Source: Bordetella parapertussis (GTDB lineage Bacteria; Pseudomonadota; Gammaproteobacteria; Burkholderiales; SG8-39). From it: a stretch of DNA of 64,000 nucleotides. Each line of letters starts with the position of its first letter. The stretch's first letter is position 1. The notes under the pieces were generated by a model. That model made no database searches and was not told where the DNA came from. It saw only the letters and a program-made list of their open reading frames with translations. Position numbers and translations under genes: made by a program. The DNA lies in the NCBI GenBank assembly GCA_945861875.1, contig CAMAWC010000002.1, forward strand, positions 25,766 to 89,765, in the 5' to 3' direction. This document shows, one piece after another, positions 29,881-44,416 of this stretch.

Positions 29881-31769
29881 AGCTGGTAATCGAGTGCCAG
29901 CCTGGCCTGCAGCTTGCGCGCCTGCAGGAAGGCCTCCTTGAGGATGCGCCGGTCCAGATCATTCAGCGCATCCGGTGCAATGCGGTTGGCGTGCGCGTCG
30001 TTTTGCGGACGCGCGTGCTGGTGGCGCAGGCGCAGCAACAAAATAAAATGGTAGGCGTCCACGATCGCGTCAATCTCCGCCTTGGGGATATGTGAAGCCT
30101 CCCCGGACAATCGAAGCCGCATTGCGGTATTGGTCTGGTCCTGACCGCCGGCGAGGGCGTAAATTCTTGCCGCATCGACAAACAGGCGCGCTCCCTGCGC
30201 CTTGAGGTCAATGGTGTCGGGCTCCCCCTCGCCGCCGGAAGTGACAAAACCGGTGAAAAATCCGAGTGGGGGACGCGACTCCAGAGCGTTCTGTGCCATC
30301 GCCCGCAAAAAGCGCTGATCACCCTTGACCTTGGCGTTCAACCAGGCACGCAGGCCGTTGGCCAGGGTCTCGTCGCCCCACAGTGCGCGAAAATCATAAA
30401 AGATGGACGAGTGGAGTAAGGCCTGCGGCAGCGGATTGCGTATCCACTCGCCGAATTTCCCCTGCCACTCTTCCATGCTGAGGCACCATTGCGGATTGCC
30501 CGCCATGATGCCGCCCTTGCACAATGGAAAGCCGCATTGATCAAGCGCCTGGTTGACCGCCCGCGCAAAGGGCAGCAGGCGTTCGCGTATTTGTTCGGGC
30601 GGCCCTTTGGCGGAGAAGATGATGCCGTTGTCCTGATCGGTGGCCAGCGTCTGTTCCAGACGCCCCTCGCTGCCCAGGGCTATCCAGCAAAAATTCAGCC
30701 CACTCAGGTCGTGCTTGTGCGCCTCGAGCTCAAGAACGCGGCACCCGAGTTTGTCGTTGAGCGTGGCGATGATGCGCGCAAGATGCTCCGCGCCCATTCC
30801 CTGGGCGATCATGTTGTGCGCCATGGCGCGGATGTCGGCGGCGGCACGCACCAAGTCGGGCAGGTCTGCCGCCGCCCTGGTTGAATGAATGATGTCGCGT
30901 ATGCTGGTGCGCTGCAGGGCGAACAGCGCGCGCTCGGACACCACACCGAGCAACCTGCCGCCCTCCTCCACCAGCACATGCCGTATTCCCATTTCAGCCA
31001 TGAGCACCGCCGCCTCTGCGGCGCTCGCCGACGCAGGCAGGCTCTTGGGCGCGGGCGTCATATAGGTTTCGATGGCGCGCTCCAGGTCCAGGCTCCCCGC
31101 CACGGTGTGTCTGAATAAATCCCGTTCGGTAAAAATACCCACGGGCGAACCGCTGCCGTCCACCACCACGATGGAACCGACATTGCCCTTCCACATGCCC
31201 TGCAGGGCATTACGCAGGCTTTCCCCCGGCCGGCAAACCAGCGGCGTCCCGCGCACCAATTCGCGCAGAAAAGCATTCATCGGCTGACGCCCGGCCGATT
31301 GCTCGGCGTAAAAGGCCTGCAGTTGCGCATAAGACTGCTGCAGCAGCGTGCTTACACGACTGTTGCAAAAGGCCTGAAACGACGGGCTGCGGCGCGCCAG
31401 CTCCTCGATCGTGCCGGCGTCTGCCTCGTAGCAAAAACTGTCTTCGAACGCCGTGTAGACGTGCCGGGCCGGACGTCTGCCGATCACCGCAGCAAGCGGA
31501 AAGCATTCGCCGCTCGAGTACTCGACGGTATTTCCGCCCGGCGGTTCGCCATCGACCTCGGAACTGCATACCAGGCCGCGCTGAACGACATAGAGCGCGG
31601 TCGCGATGCCATGCTCCGGTGCGGCGACCCGCCTGCCTTTGGCAAAATAGGCCAGCTTGAGCCGACCCGCCAGAAACACCAGGGACTCCCGGTCCATCCG
31701 GTCGAATGGCGCATGTCGACGCAGTAGTTCAACGGTTGCGTCCAACACCACCTGCGGCGCTCCAGTCAT
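29877..31769 (-). CDS. cNMP-binding / tandem CBS / DUF294 nucleotidyltransferase-type signalling protein
   Basis: ATG at 31769 (MTGAPQVVLDATVELL); CBS pair, then WIALGSEGRLEQTLATDQDNGIIF and CKGGIMAGNPQWCLSMEEW. Confidence 0.88.
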   Translation of the reverse strand: MTGAPQVVLDATVELLRRHAPFDRMDRESLVFLAGRLKLAYFAKGRRVAAPEHGIATALYVVQRGLVCSSEVDGEPPGGNTVEYSSGECFPLAAVIGRRPARHVYTAFEDSFCYEADAGTIEELARRSPSFQAFCNSRVSTLLQQSYAQLQAFYAEQSAGRQPMNAFLRELVRGTPLVCRPGESLRNALQGMWKGNVGSIVVVDGSGSPVGIFTERDLFRHTVAGSLDLERAIETYMTPAPKSLPASASAAEAAVLMAEMGIRHVLVEEGGRLLGVVSERALFALQRTSIRDIIHSTRAAADLPDLVRAAADIRAMAHNMIAQGMGAEHLARIIATLNDKLGCRVLELEAHKHDLSGLNFCWIALGSEGRLEQTLATDQDNGIIFSAKGPPEQIRERLLPFARAVNQALDQCGFPLCKGGIMAGNPQWCLSMEEWQGKFGEWIRNPLPQALLHSSIFYDFRALWGDETLANGLRAWLNAKVKGDQRFLRAMAQNALESRPPLGFFTGFVTSGGEGEPDTIDLKAQGARLFVDAARIYALAGGQDQTNTAMRLRLSGEASHIPKAEIDAIVDAYHFILLLRLRHQHARPQNDAHANRIAPDALNDLDRRILKEAFLQARKLQARLALDYQL

Positions 31770-31914
31770 GCCTGTCCTCCCTCTCCGCCAATTACCGCCT
31801 GGGGGCTGCATTGCCGATAGCGCAGCCGCCTTCCAGTATAAGGTCGATGGGGCGCGAGCTTGCGTTACCACCCCAATCTTGAGGTTTGCGGCCAACTCGC
31901 GCATTATCGGCCGG

Positions 31915-32283
31915 ATGGAACCCGCCGACAGCATCCGCCGTCTGGGCTTCGCTCGCTGGTACGAGCGCCGCCTGATCGAGGCGCACGTCTGGCTCATTAC
32001 CGCGCTTTTTTGCGTGATCGCAATCGCAGCCTGCATGGAAGAGCTGAACTTTCGCGGATCCATCGCGCGACTGCTTATCTATGTCACCGTTGTCCTCGCC
32101 TCGGCGGCGCTCGGCATCCACTCCCTGATGCGTTACAAGCATATTCTGGTCGAGGCCGAATGGCTCGGCGAGCACGCCACCTGCCGCGGCTGCGGCGCCT
32201 ACGCCCGCTTCAGGCTGATCTCAGCCTCACAGGTCCGTTGCCGCAAATGTGCCAACGAATGGTGCCTGATCGACTCCGGCTGA
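31915..32283 (+). CDS. Small membrane protein with C-terminal CxxC...CxxC zinc-ribbon-like segment
   Basis: MEPADSIRRLGFARWYERRLIEAHVWLITALFCVIAIAAC...CRGCGAYARFRLISASQVRCRKCANEWCLID. Confidence 0.65.
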   Translation: MEPADSIRRLGFARWYERRLIEAHVWLITALFCVIAIAACMEELNFRGSIARLLIYVTVVLASAALGIHSLMRYKHILVEAEWLGEHATCRGCGAYARFRLISASQVRCRKCANEWCLIDSG

Positions 32284-32339
32284 CCAACCCCTCTTGTCTT
32301 CCCGGGCGCCGATCTCGTCCTTGCTTCGCACCCGGGGCG

Positions 32340-32633
32340 TCACGATGCCGGTGGCGTATTCTCGAGGACCATCTTGATCTTCATCGCCGTCAGCCCGATC
32401 CAGAGCACAATCAGGTAAAAAAACGCGACCAGCCCAAGGTGCCGGTCAAGAACAATGCGCGGGGTGATCCAGCGTGCCGCCTTCATAACGGGCAAGCTCA
32501 GCGTCTTGAAGATGCCGTAGACCGCATTCTGGTCCCGCTTGGCGCCGGAAATTACGTAAAGCACCCCCTGCCCGAACATGGCGACGCCCGCCACCTCGGT
32601 CAGCGCCTTGAGAATCACTATAATCTCGTACAT
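32340..32633 (-). CDS. Small integral membrane protein, unknown function
   Basis: MYEIIVILKALTEVAGVAMFGQGVLYVISGAKRDQNAVYGIFKTL...; divergent to TPR gene. Confidence 0.65.
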   Translation of the reverse strand: MYEIIVILKALTEVAGVAMFGQGVLYVISGAKRDQNAVYGIFKTLSLPVMKAARWITPRIVLDRHLGLVAFFYLIVLWIGLTAMKIKMVLENTPPAS

Positions 32634-32656
32634 TGAATTCACCCGGGAATAACGCA

Positions 32657-33241
32657 ATGGAACACTGGTTATTTTACCTCCGCGCCCGCCTACTGGAAGC
32701 ATTCGGGCGTGCTGACGGTTCGATCAACACATATCAGGCGGCGCTCCGCCTAAAGCCGGACTTTCACCGTTGCTCGAACCGGATCGCTTACATCCTTTCA
32801 GGCATCGGGCGCTACGCGGAGGCGGAACCCTATTTTCTTGCCGTGCTTGGCGCCGAACCTGGCAATGCCTCGGCACATTTCAACCTGGGCTATACCTACG
32901 ACAAACGCGGCGAGTTTGAAAAAGCGATCGGCGCTTTCAGCGAAGCGACACGGCTTAACCCAAAAATCGACCGCGCCTGGTACGGCCTGGGGCTGTCCCA
33001 TGCCGCCCTGGGACAGCACGAGAAGGCGGCAACAGCGCTGCACGAGGCCGCGACGCTGCAGCCGATGAACCCCCACGCATGGTACCAGCTCGGCATGGCC
33101 TATCACACGCTGCAAAACCGGCGGAAAATGGACGAAGTGGTCAAGCACCTGCTGCGCTTCGACCAGAAAATGACGCGAAGACTGATTCATGATTCGAAGC
33201 GCAGCGATCTTGAACACCTGGTAAAACATCTCGTCGTCTGA
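32657..33241 (+). CDS. TPR-repeat protein
   Basis: SAHFNLGYTYDKRGEFEKAIGAFSEATRLNPKIDRAWYGLGLSHAALGQHEKA repeats. Confidence 0.88.
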   Translation: MEHWLFYLRARLLEAFGRADGSINTYQAALRLKPDFHRCSNRIAYILSGIGRYAEAEPYFLAVLGAEPGNASAHFNLGYTYDKRGEFEKAIGAFSEATRLNPKIDRAWYGLGLSHAALGQHEKAATALHEAATLQPMNPHAWYQLGMAYHTLQNRRKMDEVVKHLLRFDQKMTRRLIHDSKRSDLEHLVKHLVV

Positions 33242-33321
33242 CACCCTCCTGAGCAAGCGATGTAGCCAGTAATATCAACTTGGCCACCATTTCCCGCCCC
33301 CTTCCGAGGATAGGGTTCCCG

Positions 33322-33350
33322 CAAAAACAATGCCCGCCGAAGCGGGCTTT
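33322..33350 (-). terminator. Rho-independent terminator after the symporter gene
   Basis: - strand GCCCGCTTCGGCGGGC (UUCG loop) followed by ATTGTTTTTGC. Confidence 0.8.
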
Positions 33351-33371
33351 GTTCAATTCAACATTGCGGAA

Positions 33372-35444
33372 CTATGCGGCTTCGGTCTTTACGTTATCGC
33401 CCAACAGGTTGGGGTAGCGTACGTGCTCTACCAATTCCTGCACTTCCTTGGACGGCGGAGCGGTCAGCAGACTGACGATGAAAATGGTCACGATCCCAAC
33501 CGGCAGGCCGAACATGCCCGCCGAGATCGGGTTCATGCTGAACCAAAGGTCCATCTTCGGCACACCCATGTTGATGAAGAACGGATACGTACGCGCCATG
33601 TAGTAGCTGCATACGCCCAGGCCGGCAAGCATTCCGATGATCGCACCCCACTTGTTGGCACGCTTCCAGAACACGCCCATCACCAACGGCGGAAAGAATG
33701 CCGATGCCGCCAACGAGAACGCCGCACCGACCAGGAACAGTATGTCCCCCGGCTTGAGCGAGGTTACGTAGGCGGCAATGAGCGCCACCACCACCAGCAG
33801 CGCCTTGGAGAGTGTCACGCGCTTGGCGGTCGAGGAGTTCGGGTCGATCATTTTGTAGTACAGGTCGTGCGACAAGGCGTTCGCGATGGTCAGCAACAGA
33901 CCGTCCGCGGTCGAGAGCGCCGCCGCCAGACCACCCGCCGCAACCAGCCCCGACACCACGTACGGCAATCCCGCGATTTCCGGGGTCGCCAGCACGATAA
34001 GGTCGCCGCCGATCACCACCTCGGCCCACTGCACAATACCGTCACCGTTGATGTCGGTAATATTCAGCAGCGTCGGATCCACCTTCGCCCACGCCGCCGC
34101 CCAGGCCGGCAGCGTCGCGAACGAACTGCCCACCAGGTTGGAGAACATGTCGTACTTCGCCAGCACCGCCAGACAGGGCGCCGTAAAGTACAGCAGGAAG
34201 ATGAAGAACAGCGACCAGAACACCGAGACGCGCGCCTCCTGCACGCTTGGCGTGGTGTAGTAGCGCATCAGGATGTGGGGCAGCGCCGCAGTACCGAACA
34301 TCATGCAGAACACGATGCCGATAAAATTCCAGCGCGCCACGTTCTGCGCCGCCTCGTCCTTGCCCGGGAAGGGCTGGGCGTGCGGACGCACCGGCGCAGC
34401 CCTCGCCCCCAGGCCCGATTCGCGCGTCCAGAACGTTTTCGCGGCAGCGACGTCTTTGGGGTAGCCTGCCAGCGCTTTTTCTGACGCGGCTATTTTCGCG
34501 CCGTCGCCCGCCGCCTTCGCAGCGGTAACGCCCTCCTCAAGCTTGGCCTTGCCCGCAACGTATGACTTTTCAGGATCGGCAAGAGCAGCTTTGCCTGCGG
34601 CCGCGCGGTCGGTGAAGATCTTGCGCACCTCAAGCTCCTTCGGGTCGGCGTTGATCTTTTTCTCCAGATCGCCAACTTTCTGCAAGGTCAGGCCATAGGC
34701 GATCTGCGGGATCGGAACGCCGGTATGTTTCATTCCCAGCCAGACCACGGGCGTCAGGTAGGCGACGATAAGAATGATGTACTGGGCCACTTGCGTCCAG
34801 GTCACCGCCTTCATGCCACCCAGCATCGAGCAGACCAGAATACCGCCCAGGCCGACGAACACACCGACACCGAACTCCAGGCCGGTGAAGCGGCTGGTTA
34901 TCAGGCCGACGCCGTAAATCTGCGCCACCACGTATACAAACGAGCAGGTAATCGCAGAAACAACACCAATTGTGCGGACGATATTGCCGCCGTAGCGCTC
35001 GGCCAAAAAGTCGGGAATCGTGAACTGGCCGAACTTGCGCAGGTAGGGCGCAAGAAACAAGGCAACCAGGCAATAGCCGCCGGTCCAGCCCATCACGAAT
35101 GCGAGGCCGTCAAAGCCGGCAAGGAACAAGGTCCCGGCCATACCAATGAACGAGGCCGCACTCATCCAATCGGCGCCTGTCGCCATGCCGTTGAAGAGCG
35201 CCGGAACACGTCGCCCCGCAACATAGTATTCCGATACGTCGGATGTGCGGCTCATGATGCCAATGCCCGCGTACAGGCCGACCGTCGCGAACAGGAACCA
35301 GTAGCCTATCCACGTGCGGGACATGCCCATCTGCTCTGCGATCGCGAGGAAAAGCAGGAATCCGAGGAAACCGCCGGTGTACCAGGTGTAATACTTGGTC
35401 AGCTGGCTCTTGAACGCCGAGTGCGAAACTGTTTGGCCGCTCAT
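33372..35444 (-). CDS. Sodium:solute symporter (SLC5/SSS, VC_2705-like subfamily)
   Basis: 690 aa SSS fold (GYWFLFATVGLYAGIGIMSRTSDVSEYYVAGRRVPALFNGMATGADWMSAASFIGMAG) with long Ala/Lys-rich insertion; adjacent small subunit. Confidence 0.9.
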   Translation of the reverse strand: MSGQTVSHSAFKSQLTKYYTWYTGGFLGFLLFLAIAEQMGMSRTWIGYWFLFATVGLYAGIGIMSRTSDVSEYYVAGRRVPALFNGMATGADWMSAASFIGMAGTLFLAGFDGLAFVMGWTGGYCLVALFLAPYLRKFGQFTIPDFLAERYGGNIVRTIGVVSAITCSFVYVVAQIYGVGLITSRFTGLEFGVGVFVGLGGILVCSMLGGMKAVTWTQVAQYIILIVAYLTPVVWLGMKHTGVPIPQIAYGLTLQKVGDLEKKINADPKELEVRKIFTDRAAAGKAALADPEKSYVAGKAKLEEGVTAAKAAGDGAKIAASEKALAGYPKDVAAAKTFWTRESGLGARAAPVRPHAQPFPGKDEAAQNVARWNFIGIVFCMMFGTAALPHILMRYYTTPSVQEARVSVFWSLFFIFLLYFTAPCLAVLAKYDMFSNLVGSSFATLPAWAAAWAKVDPTLLNITDINGDGIVQWAEVVIGGDLIVLATPEIAGLPYVVSGLVAAGGLAAALSTADGLLLTIANALSHDLYYKMIDPNSSTAKRVTLSKALLVVVALIAAYVTSLKPGDILFLVGAAFSLAASAFFPPLVMGVFWKRANKWGAIIGMLAGLGVCSYYMARTYPFFINMGVPKMDLWFSMNPISAGMFGLPVGIVTIFIVSLLTAPPSKEVQELVEHVRYPNLLGDNVKTEAA

Positions 35445-35707
35445 TCGAGATCTCCCTCATTGACGTTGTATTCTTTATCGAGCTTGCCCATATACCAGGC
35501 GTAGTACGCGATGATTGCCACGTAAATGGCGAGGGATCCCTGCGCCGACATGTAGAACCCCAGCGGAAATCCTAAAAACGTCACGCTGTTCAGTTCGCGC
35601 GCGAACCATATCTCAACAAAGGTGACTACGAACCAGATGGCCAGCAGTACCCCTGTCACCAGCAGGTTCCTGCGCCAGTACTCCTTATGCTTCTCGGTTA
35701 GTTCCAT
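35441..35707 (-). CDS. DUF4212-type symporter small subunit
   Basis: 88 aa, YWRRNLLVTGVLLAIWFVVTFVEIWFARELN...GFPLGFYMSAQGSLAIYVAIIAYYAWYMGKLDKEY; overlaps symporter start. Confidence 0.9.
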   Translation of the reverse strand: MELTEKHKEYWRRNLLVTGVLLAIWFVVTFVEIWFARELNSVTFLGFPLGFYMSAQGSLAIYVAIIAYYAWYMGKLDKEYNVNEGDLE

Positions 35708-36073
35708 GAATTCCCCCTAGGAAGATGAACCACACTTGTATTTGCACTGCCTTTGTCGTGTGTGCGTTTGCCTTGTTTCTCTTCAACCAAAAATACTGGT
35801 AGACACATTAACACGCATTTTTGGAAAACCGCACGGCCCATCAATGCGGCACTGCAATAGCACAAGGGCCAGCCAAGCCCAATATCGCAGTCGAAACTTA
35901 CACGCAACTTACGGCCGCGATTCTAATTTTTTCTTCCTGCCGATGCTGCGACGCAACAAGATACAGGGTGGCCGCAGACTCCTCCCTGCGTGAGCGCAGC
36001 GACGATGTTCGGCTGGTCATCGGCAATACGGATTTTCTTGCGCATGCCCGGGTCTGCTTCGGCGCCCACCGGG

Positions 36074-38833
<2,760 letters not shown>

Positions 38834-38840
38834 CGGTGTT

Positions 38841-39035
38841 CTAGCCGTCGGATTCGGCGACGAACGCCAGCAACGCAATCAATGTCGCCCAGGCAATGAA
38901 CAAATATGCGTACAACACCGGAACACCAAACACTGCGCCCGAAACATTGAACAGCGCGAGAACCGGATAGTTGAACAGCAACGCGCCGACCATGCACAGC
39001 GCGATAAATCGCTGGCCTTTTTTTTCACCCTCCAT
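38841..39035 (-). CDS. Small two-TM membrane protein between the fused kinase and its regulator
   Basis: MEGEKKGQRFIALCMVGALLFNYPVLALFNVSGAVFGVPVLYAYLFIAWATLIALLAF; operonic position. Confidence 0.7.
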   Translation of the reverse strand: MEGEKKGQRFIALCMVGALLFNYPVLALFNVSGAVFGVPVLYAYLFIAWATLIALLAFVAESDG

Positions 39036-39104
39036 CAAGCCCCCTTGCGCGCGCCGTCGCCACGAACAGTGTACTTGTCAAGGTGCGGGCACGGGGCAGG
39101 GCGC

Positions 39105-39779
39105 TCAAACGGGGGCGGATTTTTCGATGCAATAGCCAAGCCCGCGTACCGTGACGATCTTCACGCCGCCATAGTCGAGTTTCCGGCGCAGTCGGTGCAC
39201 ATAGACCTCGATTGCATTCGCGCTGACTTCCTCGCCCCATCCGCACAAATGGTCGACCAGGTGTTCCTTGCTGACCATGCGCCCGGCGCGTTGCAGCAGG
39301 ATTTCCAGCAGCGCCAGTTCGCGCGCCGAAAGATCCAGAATCTGCTCTCCCACCTTCGCCACCTTGCCCACCTGGTCATAAGTGAGCATACCGTTCTTGA
39401 GAAACGCCGAGCCACCCGCATGGCCGCGCCTGGTGAGCGCGCGCGCGCGCGCGCTGAGTTCCTCCAGCGCGAACGGCTTGGCGAGATAGTCATCGGCACC
39501 CAGGTCAAGGCCCTTCACCCGGTCGGCAACCCCTTCCCTGGCGGTGAGTATTAAAACCGGCAGCTTGGAGCCGCGCGCGCGCAGGCGGCGCAACACCTCC
39601 AACCCGGTCAGCTTGGGCAGCCCAAGGTCGAGAATCAGCAAATCGAATTGCCCGGCCATAAGGGCGCTATCCGCCTCGACACCGTCCTCAACGCGGTCCA
39701 CGGCGTAGCCCGCCTGGCGCATTGAATGCATCAGGCCTTCTGCCAGACTCGCATCGTCCTCAGCGATGAGAAGGCGCAT
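39105..39779 (-). CDS. OmpR/PhoB-family response regulator
   Basis: MRLLIAEDDASLAEGLMHSMRQAGYAVDRVEDG...LILDLGLPKLTGLEVL...VDHLCGWGEEVSANAIEVYVHRLRRKLDYGGVKIVTVRGLGYCIE. Confidence 0.95.
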   Translation of the reverse strand: MRLLIAEDDASLAEGLMHSMRQAGYAVDRVEDGVEADSALMAGQFDLLILDLGLPKLTGLEVLRRLRARGSKLPVLILTAREGVADRVKGLDLGADDYLAKPFALEELSARARALTRRGHAGGSAFLKNGMLTYDQVGKVAKVGEQILDLSARELALLEILLQRAGRMVSKEHLVDHLCGWGEEVSANAIEVYVHRLRRKLDYGGVKIVTVRGLGYCIEKSAPV

Positions 39780-39890
39780 GAATTTCCCCCTTGCCGGCCG
39801 CGGTATCCAGACACGGTACCGGTCTGCTTATTTTGGCCGCGAACCGGCTCTCCCAGTGGCGCAGTGTAGCAAGAGTGGAGGCACAAAAGA

Positions 39891-39916
39891 AAAAACCCGG
39901 CCGAAGCCGGGTTTTT
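39891..39916. terminator. Bidirectional Rho-independent terminator (end of groEL)
   Basis: AAAAACCCGGCCGAAGCCGGGTTTTTC. Confidence 0.85.
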
Positions 39917-39950
39917 CTGAGCTTGGCCCGATTGCAGGCCAGAGCAGGAC

Positions 39951-41624
<1,674 letters not shown>

Positions 41625-41670
41625 TCACTCCTGATTCTGTGGGGGATTACTGGGTTTAGCCAAAAGGCTG

Positions 41671-41985
41671 TTAGGCGGCTTTCTTGGCCGCGGTCGCGCC
41701 TTCGAGAACACCCATGATGTCTTCTTCGCGCATCACCAGGAGCTCGTCGCCGTCAACTTTGACGGTCTGGCCGGCATACTTGCCGAACAGGACACGGTCG
41801 CCGACTTTGAGATCAACGGCGTGCTGCTTGCCGGCGTCATCACGCTTGCCCGGGCCTACGGCCAGGACTTCGCCTTGATCGGGCTTCTCGCCAGCGCTGT
41901 CGGGAATGACGATGCCGCCAGCAGTTTTACGCTCTTCTTCGAGACGCTTTACAATGACCCGGTCGTGCAAGGGACGGATTTTCAT
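41671..41985 (-). CDS. groS: 10-kDa co-chaperonin GroES
   Basis: [50 protein letters not shown]. Confidence 0.98.
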   Translation of the reverse strand: MKIRPLHDRVIVKRLEEERKTAGGIVIPDSAGEKPDQGEVLAVGPGKRDDAGKQHAVDLKVGDRVLFGKYAGQTVKVDGDELLVMREEDIMGVLEGATAAKKAA

Positions 41986-42065
41986 GAGAATTCTCTCCTC
42001 TATCCAAATTAAGTTAGTGGTCGCCAACGGTCTGTTTGCGATCCGGAAGCCTGGGTGACACTGAT

Positions 42066-42092
42066 TTAGCACTCACCTCATGCGAGTGCTAA
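42066..42092. promoter_or_regulatory. CIRCE element (HrcA operator) upstream of groESL
   Basis: TTAGCACTC-ACCTCATGC-GAGTGCTAA, exact match to the consensus inverted repeat with N9 spacer. Confidence 0.97.
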
Positions 42093-42273
42093 TTATAGGG
42101 GCGATCAGCTTGGATTTCAATAGTCACCCGGCGAAAGGGCGCAAAGTCCCGCCACCCCCGAAACCCCGGTCCCGGGGGCGGGCGCGCCGGTTCATTCCGG
42201 GAGCCGTGCGGCATTTGGCCGGTCGCCGGGCTGGCATACTGCGGCCTGACCCCATAAGCACAAGTCCAGCCAT

Positions 42274-43731
42274 TTGAAGCCGCTTTCCTCGCCCCTGCCG
42301 CGCAAGTTCGCCGGCGCCCTGTTCGCCAGCACCTTGCTGCTTGCAAGTCTTTCCGCCGCTGCGGCTGATGCCCTGCCGCGGCCGGTGCAACAGGCCTTGC
42401 TCGCCGCCAACATCCCGGTCGGCAGCGTCGCCATAGTCGTGCAGGAACTGGGCCGTCCGCGTCCCGCGCTGGCGCATAACGCCGATGCCGCGATGAACCC
42501 GGCCTCGACGATGAAGCTCCTCACCAGCTTTGCCGCGCTGGAACTGCTCGGCCCTGCCTATGCGTGGAAAACCGAATTCCTTGCCGGCGGCCCGTTGCGC
42601 AACGGCGTGCTCGAGGGCGACCTCATCATCAAGGGTTACGGCGACCCGAAAATGACAGTGGAGAATTTCTGGCTGGCGCTGCGCAAGCTGCGCGCCCTGG
42701 GCGTGCGCGACATCCGCGGCGACCTGGTGCTCGATCGCAGCTGGTTCGAGGCGGTGGATACCGACCCCACGCGTTTCGACAACGAGCCGCTGCGCCCCTA
42801 CAACGTGGTGCCCGACGCGCTGCTGGTCAACCTCAAGGCGGTGCGCTTCACCTTCGTGCCCAATGCCGTGAACCGCACGGTAAGCATCGCCCACGAACCG
42901 CTGATGGCGCAACTCGAGGTCGCGCCCCAGCTGCGCCTCACCGAGGGCGACTGCGGCGACTGGCGCGCCGGCCTCAAGGCCGATTTCCGCGCCGACAACG
43001 GCGGCGTGCGCGCGAGCTTTGCCGGCACCTACCCGGCCAGCTGCGGCGAGCGCACCTGGAACGTCAGCCTGTTCAGCCACCCCCACTATGTATACGGTGT
43101 GTTCAAGCAAATGTGGCTACAGGCCGGCGGCGGCATCGCCGGCGGCGTGCGCGATGGCACGGTGCCCGCCACGGCGCAACTGCTGTTCTCGGTCGAGTCA
43201 CCGGCGCTCGCAGAAGTGGTGCGAGACATCAACAAGTTCAGCAACAACGTCATGGCGCGCCAGTTGTTCCTCACGCTGTCGGCCGAAACCCTGAAACAAC
43301 CCGCTCGCAATGACCGTTCCAACGAGGTGGTGCAAGGCTGGCTCGCCCAGCGCGGATTGGCACTGCCCGGCCTGGTGATGGAAAACGGCTCCGGCCTGTC
43401 ACGCGTGGAGCGCATCAGCGCCGGCGGCATGGCGCGCCTGCTCGATGCGGCATTCCAGAGCGCGGTCATGCCCGAATTCATCGCCTCGTTGCCGCTGGTG
43501 GCCCTCGATGGCACCATGCGGCGGCGCCTCAAATTTGACAGCATCGCCGGCAAGGCGCACATCAAAACCGGTTCGCTCGCCGATGCGCGCACCATTGCCG
43601 GCTACGTCCTTGACCAGAACGGCCGCCGCCATGTGGTGGTGTTCTTTATCAACCACGCCAACGCCCGCCAAGGCCAGGCGGCGCAGGACGCGCTGTTACA
43701 GTGGGTGTACGAGAGCGGCTCGCAAAAATGA
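42274..43731 (+). CDS. dacB: D-alanyl-D-alanine carboxypeptidase/endopeptidase (PBP4 family)
   Basis: NPASTMKLLTSFAALELLGP (SxxK), SNNVMARQLFLTL (SxN), HIKTGSLADARTIAGY (KTG); TTG start. Confidence 0.93.
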   Translation: MKPLSSPLPRKFAGALFASTLLLASLSAAAADALPRPVQQALLAANIPVGSVAIVVQELGRPRPALAHNADAAMNPASTMKLLTSFAALELLGPAYAWKTEFLAGGPLRNGVLEGDLIIKGYGDPKMTVENFWLALRKLRALGVRDIRGDLVLDRSWFEAVDTDPTRFDNEPLRPYNVVPDALLVNLKAVRFTFVPNAVNRTVSIAHEPLMAQLEVAPQLRLTEGDCGDWRAGLKADFRADNGGVRASFAGTYPASCGERTWNVSLFSHPHYVYGVFKQMWLQAGGGIAGGVRDGTVPATAQLLFSVESPALAEVVRDINKFSNNVMARQLFLTLSAETLKQPARNDRSNEVVQGWLAQRGLALPGLVMENGSGLSRVERISAGGMARLLDAAFQSAVMPEFIASLPLVALDGTMRRRLKFDSIAGKAHIKTGSLADARTIAGYVLDQNGRRHVVVFFINHANARQGQAAQDALLQWVYESGSQK

Positions 43732-43780
43732 CGCTGTGGCTGAGTTTGGAAACGCAAAACCGCTCACACACGGGACGCCC

Positions 43781-43974
43781 CCTCCCCCTTGACGGGGGAG
43801 GGTTGGGGGCGAGACGGGGGTTTCGCGGAGCCTGCTCCGCGCCCGTCGAGCGGCTTCCCGGTGCAACGGAAAGCGCGCCCTGCAAGGGAGGGTGAAACGG
43901 CGCAGGTTTGACCCTGCGTAAGTTTGCGAACAGCCCCCTCTCCCTGTCCCTCCCCCGCAAGGGGGGGAGGGAAC
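43781..43974. repeat. Intergenic inverted-repeat element (CCTCCCCCTTGACGGGGGAGG ... CCCTCCCCCGCAAGGGGGGGAGG)
   Basis: Palindromic G/C-rich ends; resembles the element at 24.1-24.3 kb in layout. Confidence 0.6.
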
Positions 43975-43984
43975 CTGCTAATCC

Positions 43985-44416
43985 CTAACCACCGGAAACG
44001 ATGGGCTTGCGCTTTTGCAGCGTCAGCCAGCCGCGCAGCACGCGGTAAAGCACCCAGACGCCCACGACAAAACTCATGATGATGGCGATGGGAATGCCCA
44101 GCAGGGTCAGCCAGAACAACAGGATGATGCCCAGCCACATCAGCGTGAACCAGAAGGTGCGTATCTGCCAGCGAAAGTGCGATTCAAGGAAAGTACCGCG
44201 CGCGTCATCGCGCTTGATGTAGTTGAGGATCACCGCAATGATCGACGGCCAGCCGGTGGCAAAGGCGCTGACGATGGTCACCGGCGTGAGCATGCCGCTT
44301 AGCACCGACACCGCGTGCAGGCCGTAGATCACATGGGTCCAGGCGACGAGCCCCTCTTCACTGCCGGGGACCTGCGGTGCGCCGGCGTTCTGTTCTTCCA
44401 TTTTTTGTTCTTCCAT
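43985..44416 (-). CDS. DUF4870-like small membrane protein
   Basis: WTHVIYGLHAVSVLSGMLTPVTIVSAFATGWPSIIAVILNYIKRDDARGTFLESHFRWQIRTFWFTL. Confidence 0.8.
   Translation of the reverse strand: MEEQKMEEQNAGAPQVPGSEEGLVAWTHVIYGLHAVSVLSGMLTPVTIVSAFATGWPSIIAVILNYIKRDDARGTFLESHFRWQIRTFWFTLMWLGIILLFWLTLLGIPIAIIMSFVVGVWVLYRVLRGWLTLQKRKPIVSGG

Noticed and set aside
33330-34484. 384-aa + ORF over the symporter gene
   Set aside because: His/Arg-rich frame with no domain, antisense to clear SSS transporter.
33372-35444. Ala/Lys-rich insertion in the symporter as a novel domain
   Set aside because: A long insertion is, to my knowledge, typical of the VC_2705-like subfamily, so it is not novel by itself.
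35698-35907. 69-aa ORF upstream of DUF4212
   Set aside because: No domain, lies in the probable promoter or leader region; translation unsupported.
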